Positions 11,701 to 23,801 of a stretch of DNA of 64,000 nucleotides are shown here, piece after piece. The notes under the pieces are model-generated. The model saw only the letters and a program-made list of their open reading frames with translations. It was not told the DNA's origin and ran no database searches. Source of the DNA: Ciona savignyi (taxonomy: Eukaryota; Chordata; Ascidiacea; Phlebobranchia; Cionidae); assembly GCA_000149265.1 (NCBI GenBank), contig CH002367.1, positions 24,242-88,241 on the forward strand, written 5' to 3'. The translations under genes were made by a program, and so were the position numbers. Position 1 is the stretch's first letter, and every line of letters begins with the position of its first letter.

Positions 11701-14700
11701 GACCTGTTACAGAATCGTATGCGTTGTGCCATCTCTCCGAGCTGGTGTGAAATTAGCTTATTAAAAAATAGGTGCCTTTTTCGATTCTTCTTGTTGTTGT
11801 GCTTTACATATACAAAATCGACATGCATAAAACGGTTTTAATATTGCAAACTTCGAAAGTTTATTATTTTTGATAAAAAAATCGTTTTTATATCTTGTAT
11901 TTCCTATATCGTTTAAAGTATCGCCCCACGTCTTTTATAAGGATATTTCATGAATAATTAATTTACAAAAAAAATTGTAAAGGCATCGTTGTCAAATTTG
12001 GCCTTTTCGCCACTGACTTTTATCTTTTGTCATTTCTCCACACTTGGAGTCTCGCACTCAGCAATCAAACCGCACTAGCCAACGATAGTGATAACCCTCG
12101 TTCCATGGCCCTGTTACTCGTCACTTAGGGAGGCTACGGGATCAATACGTCGCCACTGTGAGCTTGTGACGTTTCATTGTGTGTTGATTGGCCGGCCGTT
12201 TCCTGTATACGGCAATATCAGCCAACAACGCTTAATCCCGTGTGGCCATTCACTAGGTCATTTTGTATACAATACATATGGCCCAGTTCACAATACCACA
12301 CAACTAAATCTAACATAAGGACACGTTCCCATCGATTTGCATGCAAAGCACCATGCAATAAACCATGTGTAATGTCGAGCTGTGTGTGCCTGTACAGAAA
12401 AGTAGCTTCAGAATTATTCACTAACGCCGGGTTTATAGCTGCCAACAAGCTCACACTGGGTTTACTGTAGCAGCAAAACTTTGGTTATTTAATCCGACTA
12501 CATGTTTATACCCGGGGATTTCATTAAAATGGGATTAATTATCCGTAATCCATGTTATAGGTATTGCCATCCTGAGACACATATTGTGTATACACCAGGT
12601 CCAATGTCTCGGTCTGTGTACGTTGTCTATGTGACTGCCAACACCAAATACACTTATCAGTATTCAAATATAAGCTTGCCCAATTGGATTATCTCCATAA
12701 ACAAGGGTGCTGTGTTCTTTAAAGATAATTTAAGACTTCGTCAGTGCGGTTAAGTTATGAAGTGCAGATATTATCTAGAATCCACCAATTGACAACACTG
12801 CGGATTCTATTACACAGCTTTATTGATGCGTTCTATCTTCCTTATTTAGTAAACAATACTCGATGTGTACTCCGCTACCCTTTCCTATCACGGCAGGCTG
12901 ATTCTCATGTGTATTCTATTTCGAAGCAGCCTTGGTTTACAAAATATCAGGTATTTGATCAAGCTTGTGGTCTGGTTTCAGAGTCGATCTAAATCGCTCC
13001 ATCATAAAAGTTGCCCCGTTTACAAACTGTTCTACGTAACTGGCGTGGAAACCGTGTTCGTTTTGTCATTAATTGTGAACCCCTTGGCCGAACTGGATTT
13101 CACGAACAAAGATAAAGATCGCCTAAACACAATCGCATTCTTTACCAAGCGTATCGTCCTATTCAACTTGAACATACCGAACTGGGGTTGACGCCATGAT
13201 ACCGCTGTATTACGGTGCTGTTCACTAGACCATAGTGGTATTAATCTGGCACGCGAATACGTTATTCCCGCTTCCTCGCTTGCCACCAAATTTAATCAAC
13301 TGCTTCCGGACTAGATTACCACCTTGGCCGCGCCGTACATGTACTTATTCGGTCAAGCACTACGTCTTGTGTCGCCCACCCTTCGGTTAGATGACTTTTA
13401 CACAGTAATTTCGTGCTGCCGCAATAAGTATGTAAAAAAGATGACATTTCATATTTTCCGGAAAATTCTTTGTTTTCGATCGATAACCCAAAATGAACAG
13501 AAGCATTTGAATTTGTCGTGTTGCTGCTGTTATCACTTACAACACCGCCTTGCCAGAAAGTTGAAAACAAGCTTTCGTTGAACTGATAACATTAAACCAA
13601 GATTTTTCTCCGCTGACGTCAGAATTTGAGGTCGTATTTTATTTATAAACATTCATCGGTTGATTACCTCTCTGGTATTTGTGTCACGACGAGAGCCGTG
13701 TGTAATATATTCATTGGTGATAGTTGTTTTCCTTTGTTTGTCCACGTCGCTACCTAAATGTTTAAACTGCTTGTTTGTTTTGTACGCGAATCAAGGCCCA
13801 ATAAACACGACGTCTTACGGTAGTATAACGACCTCGTAAAATCGTACTAACTACCTCCGTGGTAAAACGCAATTCGTTTTGACTTGAAGTATAAATCAAA
13901 TTATTTAAACGAACAAGCCGAACCAGTATCAGTATCGTTGAATGCTAATTTGGAATATTTCCCAGCTCCGCTGTACGGTTGTGTGGCCGAATTGTTAACG
14001 CGATCGATACATCTAATTCTGTACAAAAACGGTCTTGTGACGATTCGATCACGGGTTCAAAACCTAGCCTAGTAAAGAGACATAAAAAAACACTGTTAAC
14101 TGCTTGAACAGCGGTGTAGTATTTAAACAGTCTGACTCACTGTCTCAAATACACGCCCAGTTAGATTTTCCACTTCAAAATCTCTTGCACCTGGTTTCGA
14201 GCGCACCGGAGCGCATGTGCCACAATTTCTAATCGTTTTGTACCCACCCCGACCTTGATAAGCGCGTTGCTTGGCAAGCATTAAAGCATTAACACAAGTG
14301 GCTCTCTTACAAAGGTGTTTCAAAAGAACAAGTCTGATATTTCCAACCCGTGGTGGCACATACATCCTGGTTGTCCTTTGTTGTGCTAAAGTAATCTGAT
14401 CACTATTGATTCGATGCTGGCTAGACACTGACGCAAGGATCAATGGATATTAGTGGGATCCCTTAGAACTTCAATTTACATTCCTAATAACTTTGCTTGC
14501 TTAGACTCGTGTGATATAATAAAATACGATAAATGGTTAATCTTAAAATACGGAAATATTACTTAATACAAAGCTTTCCTTAGTTTTGAACTCAACACAT
14601 TTAGGGTGGAGTTAGGAGGGATTAATATAAATTTTTGTGTTTCTTTCTTTAAATATTTTGTATTTTACTAATTCCACCATAATTTAAACTTTTTTATTTA

Positions 14701-17700
14701 TTTTGCTGTTGCACAGCGTGTTATCATTAAATATGAACTTAATTATTCACACACATCATTAAAATGAACTCTTATCTTTACAAACAGCTTTATTTTAAAC
14801 CAACTGTTGGCTTCTATAATACTTAATCCCCCTTTCCATTTTACCGGTTTGACCGATGTGTTTTGATTGTGATGTAATGAATAGGGCGATTGTGACATCA
14901 CGATTCTGCGTCAACAGTTTGTTTTTGTATCGGATAATATTGTGGGATTATGAAAACAGTATTTGATTTATGCTTGAAAGGGCTTTATTAATTGATACAA
15001 ACCATGGCCTACTAAAATAACATGACAACATAATAAAACTGTAGTAGGCTATGATACAAACATATTTGGTTCTAAAATTGTTTCTAAAAATTCGATTTTA
15101 TTCATTTAATGCGTAAAGCCCACACTATAATAACGCAATATGTCAATATGTCGATTGCGTCTTCTGTAATAGCTTGTTGTATACTTTCTGAAAAAAATAT
15201 TAGTCATCAAACGGTTAGCGCGATACTCGTACAGAGAATGAAATAAAATTAACTACTCCCAAAATCGAATGCAAGCACAAACAAAAATATTATTAATCCT
15301 TTGCTACATTTAATGTTAAAGCCAAAATTCGATCACCTTTGCGTAATCTTATTTCCCTATGACAAGTCAGTAAAGTAACGTCTGAGTAATACACTTCATT
15401 TTAATGCCATTGGGAATTGTGGGTCAAACCGCAGGGAAATCTCAAACGATTCTATAAGGAACTTTAACTTAACCGACTCAAAACAATAATCTAGTGATTT
15501 ATGTGTTGTTGTACTATTCGCTGGTATTCGTACATTTAATTGTTTTCCACAATCGGTATTTTTCCGTAAGTGGTTTCACGTATATTTGTAAACCATAAAA
15601 TGCACGCTCCTGTGTATATCCATTTTGCTTATCATGGCCTGTACTTAATAATTGGTGAATTGGTGTTCTATACACAAGTTAGCCCAGTTTGTATCTACGC
15701 AAATTATGTAAATATTCCACTGATCGTATATCGTAATTTGTGTTAAATAGCTCATATTTTGTCAATAATGCTTTAAAGTAAAAATAACACTAACACAGAA
15801 CGTTACTTTTGTTTAAATTTTTTAAAGCCCTTGAAAACGTTAAATCTACATGTCGCTGTAAAATGAAAAAAAAAGTTTCGTTTTTATTTCCAACAAACAG
15901 ACACATTAAATAGTGTAAAGGCAATCTTCTGGACCAAATATGTACATTTTTTATCACATGATTATAATATGTTTATAGCAATGTCTAGTCTGTAATTTAA
16001 ACAAAAGCGAGTAATGGTTGTGTGTTTAAATGTATCCACTGCTGCTTCGTGTCGATACATTTAAATAATAGCTCTATTTTTCTCATGAAATCAAATCACA
16101 GTCGTGTATGTTCTACTCATCTACTGTATATCCGTGTTACGTAATTCCATTACCCCCCATATCCAATTATAACAGACTGCAAATCGAATTAAGATTCCCG
16201 TTTGCTTGGTATTTCGGAAAGCGTCGAGGTAAATGGTTTCGAGACCGGTGCCTTTTATCCTGCTGCTTCTATCTCTCGGGGATTGAAGTCATCTCGCACG
16301 CTAATTAAATCGGTCAGGTCGCGTTCTCTGTCCCAGCCATCACCGCCACCGGATAGCAGCTACCAGCTGTTGTTTGTGTAAACAATCAATAAGTTTGGAG
16401 CACGCAGAATGAAACCCACAAAACGGCGTTCAAACTGCCTGAAACGTCTTGAAACCTATTTACGTCCGGTGATATGCATTTTATATGTCATATTACCGAA
16501 ATAATCCCCTTCGCATTCAAAACAACCATATATAACGAACGTACTACTTGAATTAGGGAATCTATTCGAATGGGTACAGACAGAAATACCGCACCGCGTC
16601 GTTAAGGTAGGGAACTGAAAATTTTCGCCATGAGTGTGCACTAATTATAATCCAAACCTTGAAAGTTACATGAGTAAGCACCATTTATGTCAGGTATCTC
16701 ATAAATATCCGGACGCTCATATCATGGCTTTGCACTAATTATAATCTAATAGCACTTATTTACATCGGTAACTGCCCATGTGAGAATATGCATGGCTTAA
16801 AACACCCCATCGCCTACGTTCAGTTGATAACCAATAATGCCACGGCTTTATACTTGTTGGAATTTTCGTATGGATTGACCGTTGACTGACGGCCACACGC
16901 AAACAAGGTCGATGAGGCGCTTCCAATTATAGATTCGGCTGCTTTGTTCCTTGTTCTGTATATACGCAAAGCCTTCCTACAAAGCCGAAACGGCCTTTCA
17001 TGTCCACATTAGCGAAAAAGCGATCTGATACTCGCATTTCAACGGTACCTTATCCCCGCGACACGGTAAACGACTCACCAGGTTTTAATACCTCTACCAC
17101 AAACCATTAATCCTCCATTAAGTTATTAGGTTGCGTATGCTCTGAATACGCGATATTGTCTAAAAGTGTCGGGTCGTTTAAAATATTTTTTTCCCAAACT
17201 GGGGTAATGTTCGTTTATTATTTTTTGTAAAAATATTGTTTTACAAAATGAATATAAATTACATCAGAACTTCCCAACTGCTTTACAAATTGAATTAAAG
17301 CTCGTTGAAAAGTTAACCTTGAGAAATATATAATCAAGTCGAAATATTTCTTTGTGAGAGGACTCGGAATGTAATGTCACACTGCTTAATTATGCGTTTG
17401 ACGGTTTGCTGATTATAAATAGAAATAAATAACATTCCAACCAAGATCCAAAAACAAAAAAGGATAATGTGTGTTTGTACGTTTCGAAATACACATTTTT
17501 ATTCCACAAGGTTAATTCCACATTCACCCAATTCGTAACGACCATTCACCCCTCACACAGGATGCTATTTAATAGTAGCGATTGCATACATAGCTGGCTT
17601 CTTCCTACGAGACACGGTGTCATGTCGTCAATTCCACACTTCCATCTGCCCTGTTGATACCCCGCTCAGCAGTTGTCCAAAGGTAACTTTTTGCCCATCG

Positions 17701-20700
17701 TGTTATTTTTCAGAATTTTGCCAATCGTGTTATTTTTCAGCATTTTGCCAATCGTGTTATTTTTCAGCATTTTGCCAATCGTGTTATTTTTCAGCATTTT
17801 GCCAATCGTGTTATTTTTCAGCATGGGCGAAACGTATAAGCGATTTCAATACGATTTTTGTGCGTTTTCTAATTAGTCCTATAGTATACAGAAAACGACT
17901 GTAAAGCTCTTCAAGAAAACGATCCTTAAATTGTTTGTACTTAAAACTTGAATTTAGATATTAATTACCGGCATTGGTATCGATAATAAAAAATAATACC
18001 GAAATTTTACTTTCTGTTCGTCCCAGGTGGTCACACAAGGCGCTAGAGAGGCGGGATGTACAGTGTTGTTTATGATGGTGTATTTCTTCAGCATGGCCAG
18101 CTCCATTTGGTAAGTTAGAAAAACAGGATTTTTAGGGTGTTTTTTAACATCCTTCCGGACCTTCCCGATATTTATCAAACCGTCAATCAAATTTAAACCA
18201 ACCAATCATTGTAGGTGGGTGGTGCTTACGATCACGTGGTTCCTAGCGGCCGGGTTAAAGTGGGGAAATGAAGCAATTGAAGCGAAAAGTCCATATTTCC
18301 ACGGCGCTGCTTGGTCCATCCCCGCCATTCAAACCATCGTGGTTCTTATTTCGTCGAAAATCGAAGGAGATTTACTCAGTGGGGTGAGTTACCTTGTATT
18401 TCCCATGGAACTTTCGAGATTAGTTAAAATACGATTTATATACCCCCACCCCCTTTTTTCACTCCCAAAAATAAAGAGATACGATTTATGTGCCCCCACC
18501 CCTTTTTTCACTCCCAAAAATAAAGAGATACGATTTATGTGCCCCCACCCCTTTTTTCACTCCCAAAAATAAAGAGATACGATTTATGTGCCCCCAACAC
18601 CCACTTTTTACTTTCGTGTTTAGATTTCCGCCGCCCTCTTTCTCCTCCGCCACCGTTCTCGTATTTGGGGGTTCACCCGTAAAAAGTTCATATATAGTTC
18701 CAAACACATACTATACACAAGAAACCATCATAAAAACACTATATTTAACTCTCATTTGTTGCAGATCTGCTTTGTGGGCGTTCATAACTCGAAACATTTA
18801 TTATGGTTTCTCCTTGTGCCGCTCTCTATCTACCTATTCGTGGGAACCTGTTTCCTGGTCGCAGGCTTCATAGCCATGTTCAATATTAGGTAAGAGTTTG
18901 GCGGTTTTAGTAGAACAATTTTAAATCCAAGTGCTACGTTTTGCATGCGGCTTTAATCGATATTCTTTAGAAGTAACAACTAGGACGTCGTCCTCGTTAA
19001 TTTGTTTTAAACGTGCATTTTGTGTATAGTGTTGATGTAATAGCTTTCAATATAGGCGCGTATTTTTCATTATCTTTAAGTGTAGCCTCCTACGTTTGTA
19101 CCTGCTGCGCTAACTATGCAATGCTTAAAAAAAAGTTTAAAAAAATAAGAACATACACACACTAATACTCTATGGAAGTGTATGCAAGCGGACTACGGAT
19201 ATGAAATGTTTTATACATAATGCTTTAGTGACCAAGAACGTGAATGTAGCAATAATCATTTATAGTAGCGTTAATACGTACAATTGAACAATATAGTTGC
19301 GTCGTATGATATTACTTCAATCCTATAGTATGGCTGTCCAGCCAGCTGAGAATTCCGCTTTACATTTCATGACGTTCTTTTATTCACCTAGGTGGTCGCC
19401 GTGTATCTTATTACAAGTAGTGCGTAGGGCACGCATGATTCAGTCGTGTTTTTGTCATGCTTTCATCTAATTCTGTACTATTACCCATTATTGCGTATGT
19501 GAAATACAGGCAATAGTTTAAACAATTTTTAATCGTTTAATGAAGGTTTACTGACCTTAGGTAGCAATTTTAACATAGTCTGTGTCACGTATAACGATGG
19601 GAAATTGCAGGAACGTGGTAAAGCACAGCGGCGGAACAGGCAAGGTTGAGAAACTAGAGCGACTGATGGTTCGAATTGGAGTCTTCAGTGTTCTGTACAC
19701 CGTTCCCGCTACTGTTATGATCGCCTGCTATTTCTATGAACAAATGAATCGGGATTCCTGGCAGAAAGGATGGTTCGCACAAAACTGCAGGTGAGGAACG
19801 CTCGCGCGAACGGTTAGCGTGGACGATTCAAAATTTGATGTAAAAAATGCCGTAGTCATAAGCCAATAGCGGGTTCAAAACTTAGACTGGTAAAACAACT
19901 GCAGGTTAGGAAAAGTCATGTGTCTGAATAGTTAGTATGAACAAGTTTCATGTTGAAATTTTCAGTAAAAACGACTTAATCGATGAACCAATTACGGGTT
20001 AAAAACTTAAGCTAATAAAAACGCAGAGGAAAGAAGTGGTTTGCAGTTCGCCCTGTTATCTCGGTCGCAACTGAACAGACTCACTTATTCACGTATTTGG
20101 GATAGACATATAAGCTCCTCCAATTCAAACTACCAAAGTACGCTGGATTTCAACGCAGCAATATCTAATGTTTGTCTAAAAGGTGTACTGGGTGTACAAC
20201 ATTCCATAAAAAATATAGTGAATTTATTTTCATACCAGGTGTCACATTATCACTAGAACTGGTTAGAACTGTTTAATTTTTTTCGATTAGCATTGATGCA
20301 ATTTTATTGTATTGTGTTGTGAACCGGGGTGTACAAGCTTTAAAGTAAAAGTTGAAAATGTGTGTTATTTTAAAAACGTTTGACAAGCATTGCTCTATAC
20401 TTATTTCCCCACCCACACTAGTAATTATTTAGCTAATCTAAAAACCTGCCTATCCTAGTCGTACTTGTCTGACTCTCGTAATTCTTTATGCAGAAAGATG
20501 TCGGTACCATGCCCGTGCGAGTATGCCAAGCACAAGGGAAATAAACCCGATTTTATTGTTTTCATCATCAAATACTTCGTTATGCTCATTGTTGGTAAGT
20601 ATAGTCTTTTTGTTCGTGTATCACTTTGCTGACTCGACTGTGCGCACACGAGTTAGCTAGAACCAAATATACTTATTTCTTCTCAGAAACAACCATATCG

Positions 20701-21356
20701 TTACTATATATGATATTTAAAAATCTCGACAGTGAACTAGAGGTGTATGAAACATAATGCTATCGATTAGCTTGTTTGGTTAGTGGCATTTTGGCCAAAG
20801 GGTTGCAGGTTCGAATCTGCTGGCTAACTAGCCGGCTGTGTCCTTGGGCAAGACACTTAGCGGACATTGCCTTAACCCAGTGGAATGATTGGTTCTACCC
20901 AATTGAAGGGACGTCTCAATCATACACAAAATAAAGAGTTATAGCTCCGGTAACCCGACGATGGGCGCGAAGTAATCTGACGATTTCCCGTGTGTTAACG
21001 CCCCTTGATTTTCCCATTCACGGGGATAAACATGAATATCCTAACATCGTCACTGACCAGCATGGAACACTGCCCAATGTAAACTCGCTGAATTTAAATA
21101 TTTGAACAAAAAGATTGAGCTATTTTAAGCTTTCACCTTTTTCCAAGGCATAACATCGGGTTTTTGGATTTGGTCGAGCAAGACGGTCGAATCGTGGTCC
21201 AACTTCAAAGAGCAGCTTTGTTGCTTTCGCTCTTCGTCGCAAGGTGGAGCTAAATATCAACGCGGCGCGAACAACACTGTTCAACAATCTGGAACATTGC
21301 CGCTCTCGGGCGACGTCATGCGACCGTTGTACCCGATTTCCAAGATCGACCCTTGA
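5764..21356 (+). CDS. Frizzled-family Wnt receptor, one internal segment missing
   Basis: Seven-TM Wnt receptor of the plasma membrane. Exons: 5764-5896, 6075-6166, 6999-7132, 7496-7686, 8132-8201, 8870-9009, [gap], 18027-18109, 18215-18383, 18765-18889, 19611-19790, 20494-20594, 21148-21356 (TGA); phases agree wherever adjacent. N-terminus: hydrophobic signal (FAFMLLML), then the cysteine-rich Wnt-binding domain ([42 protein letters not shown]). Exon 6 holds TM1 and PERPIIFLS. Later exons give [56 protein letters not shown] and [16 protein letters not shown]. The last includes the KTxxxW Dishevelled-binding motif (KTVESW). The TM2/intracellular loop 1 segment (about 40-60 residues) is absent from what I could read and may lie in the assembly gap. 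About 542 codons are seen. The C-tail ends ...ISKIDP, without an obvious PDZ-ligand terminus. Subfamily (Fz1/2/7 versus Fz5/8) not settled. Confidence 0.93.
6852..6965 (-). mobile_element. Composite SINE, 3' fragment
   Basis: Reverse-strand 3' end of the SINE: ATAGGAT tail, ATGTTTATCCCCGTGGATGG, AAGGGGGTTAACAC, GGGCAATCGTCGGATTACC, CGCGCCCACCG. The tRNA-like head is missing. Lies just upstream of Frizzled exon 3. Confidence 0.8.
7699..7909. mobile_element. MITE with about 30-bp inverted termini and telomere-like GTTAGGGTT core (copy 1)
   Basis: The left end GGTACCTCTAAATACTAC is mirrored at the right as GTAGTATTTAGAGGTACC. Between them come imperfect GCTTGGATCG repeats and a G-rich block (GTTAGGGTTGGGGTTAAAG, TCTGGGGTTGAG). 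Flanks carry an imperfect 8-bp target duplication, GTATAAAC at 7691-7698 and GTATAAAG at 7910-7917. An 8-bp duplication suggests hAT-type mobilisation (inference). It sits a dozen bases past the donor of Frizzled exon 4. A second copy lies at 44987-45215. Confidence 0.8.
10526..10625. other. Assembly gap, exactly 100 N
   Basis: A run of 100 N, a conventional placeholder, so the true missing length is unknown. It falls inside the Frizzled intron where the TM2-coding exon is expected. Confidence 0.99.
13967..14085 (+). mobile_element. Second tRNA-like short repeat family (Ser/Leu-tRNA-like head)
   Basis: GTGTGGCCGAATTGTTAACGCGATCGAT resembles the D-arm half of a class II tRNA (split here: GTGTGGCCGAATTG, TTAACGCGATCGAT). 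It is followed about 45 bases later by GATCACGGGTTCAAAACCTAGCC, a box-B-like segment. Degenerate relatives occur near 19815, 24063, 28588, 32903, 33184, 34484, 49166 and 60753. It differs from the composite SINE head and no folded functional tRNA is evident. Confidence 0.55.
17693..17825. repeat. 27-bp minisatellite, about five copies, each with a 3'-splice-site-like motif
   Basis: Unit CATTTTGCCAATCGTGTTATTTTTCAG minus its last seven bases, then TTTTCAG. The first copies vary (TTTTTGCCCATC, AGAATTTTGCC) and the last three are identical. Every unit ends in a pyrimidine-rich TTATTTTTCAG. Lies about 200 bases upstream of a real acceptor at 18027 in the Frizzled gene. Confidence 0.9.
18430..18610. 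repeat. 49-50-bp minisatellite, 3.5 copies, Frizzled intron
   Basis: The unit combines CGATTTATGTGCCCCCACCC with CTTTTTTCACTCCCAAAAATAAAGAGATA. The first copy is 50 bases (TATATA in place of TGTG) and the next two are 49 bases and identical; a partial fourth ends at about 18610. Just after the exon ending at 18383. Confidence 0.9.
20765..21046 (+). mobile_element. Composite SINE, near full length (Frizzled last intron)
   Basis: tRNA-derived head with a box-B-like GGTTGCAGGTTCGAATCTGC, central core GTGTCCTTGGGCAAGACACTT, then CCGGTAACCCGACGATGGGCG and the 3' end TTTTCCCATTCACGGGGATA before ATGAATATCCTAAC. About 280 bases. It lies about 100 bases upstream of the final Frizzled exon. Confidence 0.88.
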
Positions 21357-21640
21357 CCTTAACACCGCAATCAATTGAATGGACACGGTCTCCGCTAGGT
21401 AGCGCTGTTGAGCGCCAAAGCATCATCGTGATGCACACGGCACGAAGCACAGAATGATGACCAAAACGATACTTTCATTTCAAACCCTATTTACCACCGA
21501 TACGTCACCAAGTTCAACAACAACAACGATTTGAATCGCATCACTGCGCAATCAGTCTATTACGCCGTCTAATATTATCTTCCTCCTTGCACATTTAATA
21601 AGTTGCAATATATTCTACTTACCGATACATTTTATGTGGA

Positions 21641-21646
21641 AATAAA
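21641..21646 (+). terminator. Candidate poly(A) signal of the Frizzled gene
   Basis: AATAAA 285 bases after the Frizzled stop. The site is inside tandem unit 1; in the unit 2 copy (near 27210) the same place reads AATAGA. Confidence 0.5.
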
Positions 21647-22024
21647 ACTAATGCCCCTCTCCCACTATCCTCCCACCCCCACATAGAAAAGCGAAAGACA
21701 ACCACGTATATCAATGTATTGTACACGCCAGCCTACAGATGGAAACCGATTATGCCTTTCTTTACACACCCGATTCTTTCTATTCCCCCTTCGTTTTTAT
21801 ATGATGGGGCCCTTTTCTTTAGAGTTTTTAACTGTTCTTACACATGCCACGTAATAGTGCGGCTTTTACTTTTTACTGTATCGTGTCTGGACTTACGATA
21901 CCAGTGTACTATATACACGCGGCTTGATTAACGAACGTTCTACTACTGCTCGCTGCTTATGGACCAAGAAATATTAAACCAAGTGATTCCAATTTATGGT
22001 GTTTTGGCAGTTTGATGAAGGCTA

Positions 22025-23801
22025 GTTTATATACTAATATCGATGTAGGGAATTACCCATATTTGCCGTCACGCGACGGTGTAGGAAGAAACTAGTTTCG
22101 TTTATTACGTTTCGCTGATTCAGTTCACATCAACGGAAAGAATGCAAACTTTAAAATAAATAAAAACAAAGGGAACAAAGCGTACTTTCCCACATGACGG
22201 CTACTTCCTTGAGTTGTTGTTTTTTATGCAAATAAACATGTTAAATAAGTTAAAAAAATAATTTTAAACTGCAATATACAATTTTAAATTCAAACCATCT
22301 AGTAAAATACGTCACACCACAAAACTAATTGATTCAACTGGTTTATTCCGCCACAAAGTTTTCACTTAGCGAAAATATATCATGAGCCACTACAAAGTAC
22401 AAAACACGGCCTCCTGCTGCAGAGGGTGACATTTTATTGGATGGTATTTATTGTTTTGATTCAGCCGCCGCCGACTTGAAGATGTTGAATGGTCGTGTTA
22501 CAAGAGATAAATTTTGGTTTAAGGTTGCAAATGTGCACCATGGAGGAGAAATCAAAGGAGGGAAACTGTATTTCAAAGTTTAAGTGAGCAGTTTCCCATC
22601 TTTTCCTACTTTTATTGTTGTACTAGTGAGATTCCGTCCGTCTAAGGACTCTAAGCTATAAATAAAGATGTAACTTCCCGACTTGGTGCTGGCTCCTAAC
22701 ACCTGTCTTTGTGAGAGTTTGCTTAGATGGCGTCTCTTATTCAGAGTTTAAATTAACGCGTCATTGTCCAAAACTTGATGAATTTATTCGAAACGACGCG
22801 GGAATGATGACAGGAACGAAAAGTAGTAAATGACGGTTTCCAAGGAAAATGTATGTACAATTAAATGATCACAAATTCACTAGTTTAAGAAATAAAAACA
22901 ATATTTACCAAATTGCAACTGAACAGGAGCCAAAGCATGTCATATACATCTTAAAAATAACCAATAAATCCAAAACATAACTAAAACTATCAAAGGACCG
23001 ATTACCTCACGATAATGATCGGGCGGTAACAAATGAGAGTTTTATACTTCGGTGAAATGGTGGGAAAAGGGAATACTAGAGCGATCTTATTCCCTCGTGA
23101 CATCGATTTAAATATATACAATATGGCGACTATAAATCTTACAAAAGTTGTTCAATTCCCAATGTTAAAAATGACTAAAAATAAAGGGAGAACCTACAAA
23201 GGAGTCTTTAGTAACGAGCCATGGTAGTATAATGCGAACGCTAAGCGTTAAAATCCGGTTTAAAGGATTGTCGACATTTCACCAATAGCAAGAAAGTTAT
23301 TCATTATTCGCCTTTTCCTTAAAAACAGGAAATTGTGCAACTTTAAACAAAGATAATAATTAGACGTTGCAAGGCTGCGATACGTTGGTTTAGCGCAGGG
23401 CGTTTACTTAACAGGCATTTTGATTGAAAGTCGTACTGTATATATTGCAGCTTTATAGGAATGTATAGTTTTTGTACGATTAATAACCTTGTTTTACATT
23501 TAATTATTTAATAGAAGAAGAATATACCTAATAATAGCAAAAACGCATATGTCTAATTTAGTTTAGTTGGGTTTATTCATTTTGTTCTAGTATTGTATAA
23601 AATCAAATGAAACAAATCACGGTCCACTGCAGGAACACGGAAATTTAGCAAAACAAATACTCGTAAAAACACATCATTGATAAAGGATATAAAAAATAAA
23701 TATAGCGGACACGAGCGAAAAAATAATAATTTGAAATTAATAATTAAATAAAATCAAACTATTCAAGTGTAATAACTAGCATAGAAGATCTCTAATAAAA
23801 C
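22025..23801. other. 5' flank of MARVEL-like gene copy 1
   Basis: No gene supported. The first part is unit-1-specific. From about 22560 it matches unit 2 from about 27645, including CAGTGAGATTCCG-type sequence and the last 400 bases before the start codon. A 64-codon frame at 23033-23227 is not conserved as a frame in unit 2. Confidence 0.6.

Larger units (their letters stand above)
9010..18026 (+). other. Large (about 9 kb) Frizzled intron or introns containing the assembly gap
   Basis: Bounded by the donor after FLS (9009/9010) and the acceptor before [11 protein letters not shown]. Family comparison requires at least one more coding exon here, entering in phase 1 and leaving in phase 0. 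I could not find it in the readable sequence. A GC-richer patch at about 12060-14450 has several unrelated short frames but nothing recognisable. Elsewhere AT-rich, without transposon ends I could define. Confidence 0.7.

Noticed and set aside
12060-13600. Cluster of short frames in a GC-richer part of the Frizzled intron, considered as the missing TM2 exon or a nested gene
   Set aside because: None shows Frizzled TM2 residues, a required phase 1 to phase 0 exon, or another known domain.
14123-14443. 106-codon minus-strand frame in the large Frizzled intron
   Set aside because: Arg/Thr-rich, unrecognisable and lacking splice or promoter evidence.
18490-18873. 127-codon plus-strand frame
   Set aside because: Made of the 49-bp minisatellite plus the Frizzled exon read in the wrong frame.
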